Shown: positions 1 to 11,229, counted from the first letter of the stretch. The stretch is 45,132 nt of DNA from Ophryocystis elektroscirrha (GCA_030141585.1 JAQIFP010000078.1:1-45132); one strand, 5' to 3'. Translations and numbers: made by a program. Notes: generated by a model not told the origin, from the letters alone.

Positions 1-126
1 ATATATATACATATATATACATATATATACATATATATACATATATATACATATATATACATATATATACATATATATACATATATATACATATATATAC
101 ATATATATACATATATATACATATAT
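1..126. repeat. 10-bp TA-type tandem array (ATATATATAC)n
   Basis: Twelve or more nearly perfect copies of the decamer ATATATATAC run from the window edge. The array probably lies inside the last intron of the plus-strand gene whose final exon is at 257-331. The same unit recurs in introns near 15.84-16.2 kb and, on the other strand, near 40.3-40.5 kb. Confidence 0.95.
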
Positions 127-256
127 ACAATTATGTGCATAAATGTATATGATATTTATACCATAAATTGGTGATGTATTATAAAATTTTGTTTAAGTGC
201 AGGTTTATAGGTATTTATCAAGTATTATTAATTTATATTAATACACATGTTTTTAG

Positions 257-331
257 ATTGCTGAAAAGTATTTGAAAGATCTTAAGATGAGCGTTACAAT
301 TTCTACTACTGGAGAAGTAGATTTGACTTGA
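257..331 (+). CDS. Terminal exon of an unidentified plus-strand gene
   Basis: An acceptor (TTTTTAG, ending at 256) is followed by 24 codons and TGA. The peptide starts IAEKYLKDLKMS and ends TTGEVDLT. The charged helix followed by a short strand reads like a real protein C-terminus, but I do not recognise the family. The rest of the gene lies left of the window. This could be chance reading, since the exon is short and nothing upstream can be checked. Confidence 0.4.
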   Translation: MAEKYLKDLKMSVTISTTGEVDLT

Positions 332-498
332 TGTATAATTATTTGTTCATGGTTGACAACTTGTGAAAATGCTTTTAATAATGAAACGTATAACTATTGT
401 AAAATCAATTAAAAAAATCAATGTGAAAGCAAAAAAAGCCAATGAAACAGCTCCATATTATAGAAGCATCAAGAACACATATAAACTAAATAAAAAAC
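332..498. other. Convergent intergenic gap
   Basis: AT-rich sequence between the stop of the left-edge gene and the stop of the NOT3-like gene. I see no gene or clear signal in it. Confidence 0.6.
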
Positions 499-2657
499 TT
501 ATTGAAATGCTTCATAAGGGGTGACATCATAAATTGATACATCCGGGGCCAACGGTTTCTCAGATGCTGCATCAACTTCTGTTTCCAAGAAGCAATGCTC
601 AAATATAAATCCATTTTTTAAACGTAAACACCAACCTGCTCATACATACAGTAAACAATATATCTTTTTAGATCACATATAGATAATGAATAAATAAATT
701 TAAAAACATTTTTTTTATTATATGTGTGATTGTATCCACATGTATTTATACATGCATATCAATATAAATCGGCAAAGACGTTGTTAAATTTCATATATAC
801 AGATATATATATATTTATAATAAATAATTATATTTTTTATTAATTAACAAGATTACCTGATTCATTGTCAAAATATACATACGAACTTGCACCATTAAGA
901 TCAAGCATCGTTCCAGCTTGTGGGTGAAACCATAACAAATACTTTTTATGAAAAGACCAGTTGTTCCTTTTCAGTTCTCTTGCTGCCAGATATTGTTGAT
1001 AAGTACCCTGACATTATAAAAAACAAAATGATTTTACTTGTTGAAAATAAAACGCAAAAAAAAGAGTATCAAAATCAAGTTTTGTAAAAAACTGGAGAGT
1101 TGCGAAATTTTTGAGAGGTCGAACAGGAAAAGAAGGAGGGAAATTTGTCCATAATAACTTAGGCTGATAAACACTTAAATGTCTTTTTTGAGAAATTTTG
1201 GGTATGTGTAAACTCATTTCATCCAACAAGTTTGCAAGATCATCAAGTTCTATGGTAAAAAATATAAATATATTATACATTTAAATATGTATAATTTAAG
1301 TTTGTTGTACAGATCTATATATATATATATATTATTAAATTAAATATACAGCATATAATTTTAAACATTGATAGTAATTGAGAGTAATTAATTTAACTAT
1401 GAAAAAATGCTGATAAATGTTACAAACTGCTTAATATTGCTTTAAATTGTATAATTATAATTTCTTTATGTCATTTATTATTTACTTGAACTAAGTTTAT
1501 CGCTTGCGGAAAGGGGTTCAGAATTACTTATTTGATTTATATCAGATATGCCTGTGGGCTCTGGATTTAACGGGGGATTGATTTCAGTAAACTGCAAGTC
1601 TACTTGTTTGTTTGATTGTTCAATCGAATTCTGAGTCTCAGCAACGTTACAAGTTTGTAAATCAGATCCATCAATAGATATTTCGACTGAACTTTTTCTA
1701 ACTAAAGAATCATCTTCTACAGCAGCATTGTCTTCTTTTTTTTCGTCTTTCATATTAATAACTGTTTGGTCCTTTAATTCTGTTAAAACTTGCTGTTCAT
1801 CCTGTTCCCTCGTAAATAAATTTAGCTCTTCTAATAGAGCTTCATACTTTTTTTCTATTTCTTGTATTATATAATCAAAATTTAAATGGGGGTTGTTTAA
1901 TTCTATAGTTTGAGCAGTACTCCCTTTTTTTATATTTTCACATTTTAATTTGTTTAATATGCCATTTTCCATGTAAATTTTAACATTTGAAAGTTTTGAA
2001 ATCTACATGATGTATTAGAATGCATAGATAACCCATACTTTACAATCGTTTAGTTTATTATCCCAATCTTTCAAAATTCTTAAATATTTATCTCTTTTCG
2101 CATTTTTCTCTTTGAGTTTTTTTAATGAATCTGGTTATTGATAGATTATTGTAATTAAAATTGTACATATACTTTCGATTATTTTTCAATATACCTAGGT
2201 TTTTAGAAACTTCATCTTCCGCAATATAATAATCTAAATATGTTAGCAATTTGTCTGAAGTATTTAGCCGGTCGTAATTTATTTCAGCAGGAGAGTTTGT
2301 ATCGCTCTAAAATAAATAGTCATTTGAAAATTTGGAATTCTTGATATAATTTTGAAAACTTACATCAAATTTTAATTCAAATAGTTTGAATAATTGTTTC
2401 CAAGCCTAATGATATAGAATTTAATTTGTATTAACTTCATGGATATCAAGCTGTAATTTTTGTAATTCCGAGCGAAGAAACTCTGGATATTTTGCTCTAA
2501 ATTTATGATCTATGTACAAAAGAAAAAAATACTTCTTAAATTCTATTGAAACTTTCAATAAATACTCAGTTGCATCAGATAAAATCAAATTGTTTTGTTT
2601 AAGTTGTAATAAATAATTTTTGACTTTCTTATTTAAGCCGTCTAAGCTTTCACTCAT
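499..2657 (-). CDS. NOT3: NOT3/NOT5-like subunit of the CCR4-NOT complex
   Basis: This is the scaffold subunit of the CCR4-NOT deadenylase, acting in cytoplasmic mRNA decay and transcription control. Seven downstream exons join in frame: 2364-2406, 2195-2306, 2039-2130, 1486-2002, 1038-1249, 857-1007 and 499-635. The last three encode a NOT-box: FYFQQGTYQQYLAARELK, then SFHKKYLLWFH, then SYVYFDNESGWCLR and NGFIFEHCFLE, matching the NOT3 pattern of FYYxxGT, WRFHxKYxxWF and GTYxYFD. The middle is a coiled-coil, acidic linker. The N-terminus is uncertain. An open exon at 2437-2657 starting MSESLDGLNK looks coding, but its donor (phase 0) does not fit the next exon, which needs phase 2. Starting instead at the ATG at 2439-2441 gives a 5-nt first exon (2437-2441) with correct phase. 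The classic NOT3 N-terminal coiled coil is not recognisable. Confidence 0.82.
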
Positions 2658-2686
2658 TGCTGAGTAGGAACGTTGCTGTGTATATA

Positions 2687-2937
2687 ATGGCAACTACTCA
2701 TAATCGACTATTAGCTGAAGTTTCTGAAGCTTCTAAAAATAAAAGCGATTCAGTTAAATTTGTAGTGGAGTAATATTAAAATAAATGAAAATAATTTTAT
2801 TATATCTCAAATAAATGTCAATTAAACTTAATTTTTACAATATTCTACAAGTCCATTATATATACCTAATATATTTACTACATATATCCATCGAAATTAA
2901 AAATAATATACTTGTGGAATTATGTATATATACACAG

Positions 2938-2980
<43 letters not shown>

Positions 2981-3779
2981 TTAATTATAAAATAACTTTA
3001 ATTTAGATATAAATATTATAATCAAATATAGTACTTATTGATATCACTATGTATTATTAGGCAATATTATGGAGTTGCATAGGTATAAGCCGTATTTTAT
3101 CATAGAAATTAGATTATAGTGTAATTTATTTCTTAATGATATTGTTAATAATATATCACTTGATCTATTATTTTTTAGTGAAAACAACTTCCATTTTTGG
3201 ACAGCGTATTTAAAAGGTCCCCCGGATACTCCTTACGAGGTATAAATGATATAAGCATATAAGTTTTAGAATGGTGTTTTTATACTGCATGTACACTGTC
3301 CACGTACATTTCCGATTAACCCTCCAGTACTTACATTCAAAACCCCTATATTCCATCCCAATGTAAACGCTCAAACAGGTAGTATATATATTGCTATTCA
3401 AGATATTGTAGGTGAAGTTTGTGCTGATATATTGAAAAAGGCCTGGTCTCCAATATGGACTATTTCTTACCTTTGTCATGCCATCATTTCATTGCTGGCT
3501 GACCCGAATTGTGAAAGTCCTTTAAATTGTGATGCAGGTAAATCACATTTATTGTAAATATATAGTAATATATTATATTAAATAATTTTATAATAAGTAT
3601 ATTTATGTGTTTTGAAAGATACTTAATTAACATTACACAATAATAATTATTTACCCATAAAGCAATGACACATGCACAAATACTAAATTTTATAAATCAT
3701 TTGTTTATTCAATTCTTTAGTTAATTATATTTCAATAGTCTCAAAAATAAACATGAGCTTTACTTAGCTATTAAAAGAA

Positions 3780-3826
<47 letters not shown>

Positions 3827-4007
3827 TTTCTATTATCTATATGGTAGATATATAGATACGCTATATGTAGAACATTACTAGTTTTACGTTACACTACATT
3901 GAATTATAGGAAATTTATTACGTTCCGGAGACGTAAGAGCGTATAATTCAGTAGCCCGTATGTATACAGTTGAATATGCTTCAAAGCCAATACCAGAAAT
4001 CGATTAA
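2687..4007 (+). CDS. PEX4: Peroxisomal ubiquitin-conjugating enzyme E2 (peroxin-4)
   Basis: E2 that ubiquitinates the import receptor PEX5 at the peroxisome membrane so that it can be recycled. Five exons (2687-2769, 3179-3239, 3270-3378, 3412-3537, 3910-4007) join without phase conflict to give 158 aa. The E2 core has WTAYLKGPPDTPYE, then PVLTFKTPIFHPNV and the active-site segment TGEVCADILKKAWSP (Cys88). The C-terminal run SPLNCDAGNLLRSGDVRAYN followed by SVARMYT is what separates PEX4 from UBE2D/UBE2N. Introns 2 and 3 are only 30 and 33 nt; introns 1 and 4 are 409 and 372 nt, TA-rich. The start codon lies 29 bp from the nearest possible start of the divergent NOT3-like gene. The stop lies 6 bp from the cpn10 stop. 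Confidence 0.93.
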
Positions 4008-4013
4008 TGGAGA

Positions 4014-4481
4014 TTAATGTTTATAATCTATCAGGCCTAAAATTTCAGATTCTTTAAATATATATAAATCATTATCCTCAAAATTAATATTGACACCTCC
4101 AAATTCTGGCAGTAAAACTTTATCACCCGGTTTTAATGTAAATGGCACACTTTTATTACTTGCATCCACTGCCTGTGTACCTAAGCTTATAACCTAATAA
4201 TTTTATAAAATTATGTGTAAACCCACTTCTCCTATATTAGCTAACATTTTTGTTGTTGCCGGCAAGAAGATGCCCGATTTTGTTTGCAATGTAGGTTGCA
4301 GCTTTTTAACAATGACGCGATCAAACAAAGGTTTAATACTTCGAATCAATGGGTTAACCTATTAAAGCAATTTTTTTGTAATTTTTTTTTACAACTCTTT
4401 TTTCCTACTTCAAACAAATTTACAAAAAATGTTATTTATACAATATATTTATAACAACAGCAAATAGTATAAGCTTACCAT
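4014..4481 (-). CDS. HSPE1: Mitochondrial co-chaperonin cpn10 (HSP10/GroES)
   Basis: Co-chaperonin that caps the mitochondrial chaperonin ring. The product is 104 aa, the usual size. It has the N-terminal strand SIKPLFDRVIVKKLQPT, the mobile loop with hydrophobic IFL (TKSGIFLPATT), then FTLKPGDKVLLPEFGG and YIFKESEILGL. Exon 1 (4479-4481) is only the ATG: a GTAAGC donor follows immediately and splices to exon 2 (4227-4358, starting VNPLIRSIKP). Exon 3 is 4014-4193. The 33-nt second intron uses the donor GTGGGT, because this keeps frame and gives GEVISLGTQA. The start is 35 bp from the divergent small gene at 4517. No cleavable mitochondrial presequence is seen, as is normal for cpn10. Confidence 0.93.
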
Positions 4482-4516
4482 TATAACTTTTCCTATTATA
4501 ATCTGTAGTCAATTAA

Positions 4517-4816
4517 ATGAGTTTAGGATATGAATTATTTCAGGAATATCGCAAAAAAGAATATATAATTTTAATAAATCAATACATCTTAGAAAAATTG
4601 CAAAATAGTCGAATAAATTGTGCTGATTTAGACTTAAGTTATATTCTTTCTATCGGGGACAAAATTACATCTAGCTATGCACAAACTAAATCGGTCATGT
4701 GCAGTAATCAAATATCATTATTATTCGTTATTATAGATTCAAAACTAAAAAATTTATGTAGTATAGCTCCAACTCGCGCTCGAAGGTATATAAAAAAATT
4801 AATAAAAATGTTTTAA
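4517..4816 (+). CDS. Hypothetical 99-aa protein
   Basis: Single open frame starting MSLGYELFQEYRKKEYIILI, mostly helical, with a basic tail (ARRYIKKLIKMF). I do not recognise it. It diverges from cpn10 with 35 bp between start codons, which suggests a shared promoter. A GTATAT sequence at the ARR codons could be a donor, in which case the true C-terminus would lie further downstream. It has no signal peptide or clear membrane segment. Confidence 0.5.
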   Translation: MSLGYELFQEYRKKEYIILINQYILEKLQNSRINCADLDLSYILSIGDKITSSYAQTKSVMCSNQISLLFVIIDSKLKNLCSIAPTRARRYIKKLIKMF

Positions 4817-5260
4817 TTTAAGCAAAATCGTAAATAACGATATATTTTTTTGGAATAACGTAGTTCAATTAAAAAAATAAATAAAAAAATATTTAAGACA
4901 AAATTTTCCTTAAATTTATATAAACATATTTAATTATATATTAATTAAAGCTTCTAATGTTCAAAAATAAAATACTAAAGAAAGTGTAGAGTTAAAATTT
5001 ATACTTAATTTATTTGATTTGACGGTTTATCACATGTTTACAAGATATTTCATCCCCTTGATATCCGTAAATAATTAAACTCTTAATTTATAAATAATTT
5101 GACGTTTATAATGCATTTCATTTTAGTTTAAGTTTGCCGAACGAAGATTTAATAAAGCAAAAATTATTGGTAAGATTTTTTTTTTTTAAATTAACTGGCT
5201 CGAAGGAGGAAAAGAATATTTGGAAATCTCGCTATGAACTATTAGAGAAATATTTAAAAA
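4817..5260. other. AT-rich intergenic region before RAD16
   Basis: Homopolymer-rich DNA. Short open stretches near 5126-5170 and 5207-5260 have splice-like borders but no start codon and no recognisable product. Most likely this is 5' leader and promoter of the RAD16-like gene. Confidence 0.5.
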
Positions 5261-8200
5261 ATGGGGGACAATCTTGATAATTTGGAAACCCTCTTGACTA
5301 CCACAAAACTTTCTACTTTTCGGAAAGACTGTTATTTTGTAGAAAGCACCCGTTCATGGGTTCCTGAAGATAGTTTGCATGAAGTCTCCAAAACTATTCG
5401 AGCTTTATTTTTAGCTCAACAATCTCCAACAGGATCTGCAAGATGCCGTTTTTGCGGACAAATTATAGCAAGATATGACATGCGCATAGGCTACCCTATT
5501 ACTGTAAAAACAATTATTCAATTCAATTATCTGTAATTACAATTTTTTTATATTGCGCAACTATATATATAAATATATATATATATATTAATAACGATAA
5601 GTTATATATAGAGTTATATATGGGAATTTAATAGACATGTAGTATATAAATATAGGTTCGCGTAAGTCACGAATATCATAATAGCGACAATTCTTGAAGT
5701 ACATATATAATTGCAAATATAAAAAGTATGCATATGTATATAGGCTTGAAAATGTTCTATTTATAATATTTTTTGTGCATACTTATATAATGGTAATTAT
5801 ATATTTAACATATTTTTGATATATAGTGCTTTACTTTCGTTTACTGTGTATATATAGGATGTGAGAGGAAGGTATGGAATACTGACTGCATGGGTTCACA
5901 TTACATGCGCAAGGTCCGCTGTTTCCAAAGCTGTGGAAGATGATTTTAAAGATCAAGAAAAATATAAAGATTACATGGAAAAGCTAATTAGTCTTAATAT
6001 AACTGCTCCTCCAAAAGAAATTCCAAAAAAAAAATCTAAAAAAAAAAAAAAAAAGGAGCCAAATGAGGAGGAGGAGGAGGAGGAAGAAGAAAGCCCATCC
6101 AAAGAAGTAATAGTTAAAATTGAAGACAGTATACCAGAATTGATTCCAGTAATAAAATTTCTTGAACGAATGTGTTTGTATTGGAACATACTCCATGTAT
6201 ATTATAAGTCTCTGATTATACAGTACATAGTAGAGGGAGATAATAACGCTAAAACTTGTAATATAGTAAGCGAAATGATAGAAAATTTGGTGAAAAGAAG
6301 CGATCTTTCTATTTCCGTTCAACAACCTCCTGAATTACTAGCAAAATTACTCCCTTATCAGCTCGAAGGACTCAATTGGATGATTAAACAGGAACTCTCT
6401 TTTACAAAAGGCGGTATCTTGGCAGATGAAATGGGTATGGGAAAAACTATACAAATGATAGCTCTTTTACTTGCTCGAAAATACAATGTAGTATCTGTAA
6501 AAAAACAAGATATACTTCTTAATGACTCGAAAGTTGAGAATAAATCACAAATAGAACCGGTTCCAGAGTCATTACATGCAGAAAACTCAAATTTAGAAGC
6601 CGAAAGCATATCAGATAGTTTAACAGTACAAATACCAGAAGAAGTAACACAAAACTATAAAATTGGATCAACATTAATTATAGCGCCATTAGCAGCAGTT
6701 TTACAGTGGAAACAAGAAATTGAAAAATTTACTGCAGAAAATTCCCTTAAAGTTTTATTGTACTACGGGAGTTGCAGAAATGCGTTAATTAAAGACATAC
6801 ACGAATACGATGTTGTTATAACTTCTTATCAAACGCTAGAAAATGACTACAGAAGAATTCTTCAAGCCTACAAAATACCTTGTCAATACTGCGCTCGACT
6901 TTTCTTCAAAGATAAACTCAAATTTCACCAACAATATTACTGTGGGCCCTTAGCTATGCGCACAGAAAGGCAATCCAAACAAGAAAAAAAAAATAAAGAA
7001 TCTACAAAAAAAGCTCTTAAGACTCTGGATATCACAAAAAATGACAATGAAGACATATTGTCAGATGTAGAATCAGTCTCAATTAATGAAAAAAAAAGAT
7101 CTAAATTGGAGAATCGCTCGAAAAAAAAACTAAAAAAAGAAACAGATGATGGATATAAGCCACCTACCATAATAAATACATACCGCGAAATAATGAAAGA
7201 AGCTGATTTAGATGTAGATCCAGCACGTCATGTATCGTGGCTTAATCCAGCTTTCGCTAAGCAGTTTAAAAAAGAACGTGAAAAAGAATTACTTGAAGCA
7301 GTAAATCTATTGAAAGAATCAGATCCCAATCATGTCCCAACACCCATGGAAATGGCTTCAGTTTTTCGGCAGCTAGTTCCGCTATCGGAAACAGAGATTC
7401 GGAAATTAAAAGTTGCTGATTTGCAAAAAAAGTTAAAAAAATTGAATCAATCGACTTATGGTAGTAAGATTGAACTGTGTAATAGATTAATTTTACTGTT
7501 ATTTCCAAATTCCTTAGAGGATGTAAGCGAATCTGAATCAAAAAGAACTTCATTAAAAAAAAAGCTCGACCCCAAACTTGATACTTCCGAAGATGATGTT
7601 GAAACACCTTGTCAAAGTCCCAAAAAAGAACATAAAAAGGGTTCACAAACTTCAAAAAAAAACTCTGGAAAGTTAAAAGGAAAAAAAAGTCTTGAATCCA
7701 AAGAAAATAATGAAAAATTTGAGGAAACTCCTCAAAAATCTTCAAAAAAAAATACAAAAATGAAGCCAAAAAGTGTTTTCAAACCTCGAAATAGTTTGAA
7801 AAAAAAAAATGAAGAAGTTGTAGAGACACTTTCGACATTTAAACCAAAAAGAAATAGGAGAATTTTATATGATTTAAACAAAGATGACGAATTAAAAGAC
7901 TTGGAACTCTCTTCAGATAGCAGCAAACATCTTTACATAACAGATGACGACGATGATGAGTCTCCTTATGTTATAACTTCAGAGGATGAAGTGTCTTCTG
8001 AATCTACTTTACCGAATGAATGTACCGAAGAAGAGGAAGACTTTGAGGAGGAATATGGAGAAGAAGATAATGATGATGAATTAACACTCGAAGATTCCTT
8101 TATAGTTAAAAGTCCTAAGAAATTAGATTCCAAAACAAAAGAAGCTATTAAAAGAGAAAACGCTCGAAAAGAAACCATATTAAAAACGGGGTTTAAAGAT

Positions 8201-10224
8201 TTAGATGACATTATATCGGATATGGAAAATATTTCATATCTAAAATATTCCCCTTTACATTCTGTGATTTGGCTAAGAATAGTATTAGATGAAGCTCACA
8301 GGATTAAAAGTCGTATCACATCTACGGCTAAAGCAGTATATGATTTAAAAAGTTTAAAATCAAAATGGTGTTTAACTGGGACACCGTTACAAAATCGAGT
8401 GAACGAGTTATACAGTTTAATAAGATTTCTTCAATTTTCTCCATTTGCTTATTATTACTGCTCGAAAAAAGATTGTACATGTAAATCTGTAAATTATATT
8501 TTTGTTGATAATAAATTTTGCATTGAATGTAATCACTCCCGTATTGCCCATTATTCATATTTTAACAAGCATATAATGACGCCTATAAAAAACTATGGGT
8601 TCAATATGGAAGGAAGAAACGCCATAAATTTATTAAAGAATACCGTTTTAAACAATATATTGCTTCGAAGAACAAAGGTTCAAAAATCCTCTGATATCAA
8701 TTTACCATCTCTTACAATAATAATACGGAAAGATAAATTATCTGAAGCGGAAAGAGACTTTTATTCGAGTTTATACAAAAAGACGCGAGTTGAATTTAAT
8801 ACTTATATAGATAATAATACATTACTACACAATTATGCTCATATATTTGATTTATTATCCCGTTTAAGACAAGCAGTAAACCATCCATACTTAATTATAC
8901 ACAGTAAAACTTTTGCAGCTCCTGTTAACCATTATATTTGTGGTTTATGCCAAGATAATATTCTTCAAAAAAACCAATTGCTTATTTCTGGGTGTAAGCA
9001 TTCCTTCCATTCACGCTGTATAAAGTCGTACATAGAATCAGCTCCTGTTGCTAAGGATACTTTAGGGTGTCCCGTATGCTATGTAACGCTAACAGTCGAT
9101 CTCACTCAAATAGAAAAATCAACTTCTTCAGATGAATCTGGCTCTGAAAGTGAACAAGACAATGAAAATGGCGACCAAAATGGCGGCCAAAATGATGACC
9201 CAAATGGCAACCAAAATGGCGGCCAAAATGATGACCGAGATGGCGAATACAAACAAGAGGAAATGCTTGAAACAGAAATTGCTGCTAAAGTAGAAGAACA
9301 ACAATTAAAGGTGGAAAATAAAAAGGAGATCAAGCAAGAAGTAGAGGATGATTTAAAACGTCAAGATAATTTATTGAGTGATGTTCCTAAAGCATCAGCG
9401 ACATCTATTTTGAACCGAATCAAAACTGCCGAATTCAAATCATCAACAAAAATGGAGGCACTCGTGCAAGAGCTTACACAAATAAAAGAAAATGCACCCG
9501 ATGACAAAAGTATAGTATTTTCTCAGTATACGTCTTTCCTCGACTTGATTGAGTTCCGATTAAAAAAAGGTGGCTTCAATTGTGCTAAAATGACCGGCAG
9601 TTTGAGTTTACAAGCTCGAACTAATATATTATATGCCTTCAATACAAATCCTGACTTAAAAATTGTTTTGATTAGTCTAAAAGCCGGTGGAGAAGGTCTT
9701 AATCTTCAAATTGCAAATAATATATTCTTGATGGATCCTTGGTGGAATCCTGCAGCTGAATTACAAGTAAAAACAATAATACTAATAATAAAAGTAATTA
9801 ATATATATAAAGATGATAATAAATTCTTTTAATTTTAGTAATATATATATATATATATATATAATATACATTACTATCTTATTAATAATTATATAGAAAA
9901 AAAGTTTATTATAAATATATGTATATATTTAATGTATATTATTACTATTAACCTAATAAATTACTTAACATATTATATTTTACTTAAAATATATAACTTC
10001 TGCATAATTGATTAATTTTTGTCTAGGCTATACAAAGAGCTCACAGGATAGGTCAAACTAAGCAAGTAAGGGCTGTTCGTTTTATTTGTGAAGACACAAT
10101 TGAAGAAAAAATGCTAAAGTTGCAAGAAAAAAAACAGCTTGTTTTTGATGGAACTATTGGAGCAAATGACGCCGCAATGACAAAGCTAACAACTGACGAT
10201 TTAAAATTTTTATTTGGCAGCTGA
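5261..10224 (+). CDS. RAD16: RAD16-like SNF2/RING DNA-repair ATPase with PARP-type zinc finger
   Basis: Nuclear SWI/SNF2-family ATPase; yeast Rad16 works with Rad7 in nucleotide excision repair of silent chromatin. Exons 5261-5503, 5858-9766 and 10027-10224 give 1449 aa. Domains in order: a PARP-type zinc finger with C62-x2-C65, then H95-x2-C98, split across intron 1; a KE-rich linker; ATPase motif [10 protein letters not shown] (about residue 270); a C2H2-like insert [20 protein letters not shown] (about 422); a SAP-like motif [15 protein letters not shown] (about 593-625); acidic and lysine-rich tracts; motif II DEAH (about 893); LTGTPLQNR; a C3HC4 RING, CGLCQDN to CPVCY (about 1109-1157); and a helicase C half with [18 protein letters not shown] and QRAHRIGQ. 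The RING inside the ATPase core is diagnostic for the RAD5/RAD16 group, and the CxxC insert with FCGP-like ending fits RAD16. Yeast Rad16 is about 790 aa, so this copy is nearly twice as long. Confidence 0.93.
5504..5857 (+). other. RAD16 intron 1, splitting the zinc finger
   Basis: 354-nt TA-rich intron (donor GTAAAA, acceptor TATATAG). It separates the two metal-binding halves of the N-terminal PARP-type finger. I see no gene in it. Confidence 0.85.
9767..10026 (+). other. RAD16 intron 2
   Basis: 260-nt TA-rich intron. Splicing here restores helicase motif [11 protein letters not shown] joins [10 protein letters not shown]. Reading through without splicing ends in a short aberrant tail. 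Confidence 0.9.
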
Positions 10225-10849
10225 AATATTACATGGCGCAGTATATAGTTCTCCATGAGGACTTATGACAAGCTTCTTTACTGCTTTCTGAGGATTTACC
10301 TATAATAAATAATAAGAGTATTTTTGTTTGGACATTATATTCAATATTAATATATTCATTCTTTTTATATATCGTTATAATAATATATCATTATTATTAT
10401 TATTAGTAATATTTATTGTTACTAATAATAATATTAATAATGTTTATATATATATCCGCCTATACAAATATACTTGTGAGTTTCTCACACACAAAACATT
10501 TTTGAGTTTTTTTAAGGTTTTTTTTAATATTACATTGTATTCTTTGACCTCGGGTTCTTTTACAATGGTTTTAGGCTTATTAAAAGTTTTTGTTTCATTG
10601 TAAGCCTTTGTTGCAGATTTTTGCGTAATATTTAACATGTTGCTGATTTTTATTTCCATTTGATTTGTTTTTCGTTTCAAATTATCAATTAAATTGTTAT
10701 ATTTATTCTCATCTTCATAGTCTTCAATCTTGGCTTCAATATTTTTTGTAGCAGTGCTTCCAGTCAGTGCATAAATACTGCTATCTACGGGTATTCCATG
10801 TTCAACTATTTCCTATTAATCAAGTTAACAACTTTTGTAAATTTACCAT
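10210..10849 (-). CDS. Hypothetical 143-aa protein with an ATG-only first exon
   Basis: Exons 10847-10849 (ATG alone), 10474-10812 and 10210-10299 join in phase 0. The product begins [20 protein letters not shown], has a charged coiled-coil-like middle ([15 protein letters not shown]) and a lysine-rich segment ([12 protein letters not shown]), and ends [16 protein letters not shown] with AAK. I do not recognise it. Its last 15 coding bases overlap the last 15 of the RAD16-like gene on the opposite strand. Intron 1 is 34 nt, and the larger intron (10300-10473) is TA-rich. The continuous frame and good splice sites support a real gene. Confidence 0.65.
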
Positions 10850-11229
10850 CTCAAAGCCTATAAATAATAACAAATTACTTATTTGCTCAATAGATTGTAA
10901 AAAAAATAATTATATTGTTATTTACTACTGATCTTTTAGTAGTAAAACATTAAAATTAATAAGTGATGTCAATAAATCACTTTATTCCCAAATAAATATA
11001 TAAACTTATTGTATGCAGAATGTACATCGTGTAATATATATATATATATATATATAAATTTATATACATTTATATAGTATACACATACATCCGCAAATGT
11101 AATTTGAAAAGCATACAAGTGTAATAATAACTAACTAGTCAAATATATTTTATTACATATTAGTAGTCAATAAGTTCCTGTAAAATTTATTGTAATATAA
11201 CACTAAAACAATCTATAATGAGACATATT
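10850..11229. other. AT-rich intergenic region
   Basis: Contains a short (TA)n run near 11035-11055. No gene seen. It holds the upstream region of the 143-aa orphan and the downstream region of the 106-aa orphan. Confidence 0.6.

Noticed and set aside
2687..2770. Short stand-alone ORF ending VVE
   Set aside because: A GTAATA donor overlaps its stop and joins in phase to the E2 core, so it is PEX4 exon 1.
7266..7926. Phe-rich minus-strand frames opposite RAD16
   Set aside because: They are shadows of lysine- and AAA-rich coding sequence on the plus strand.
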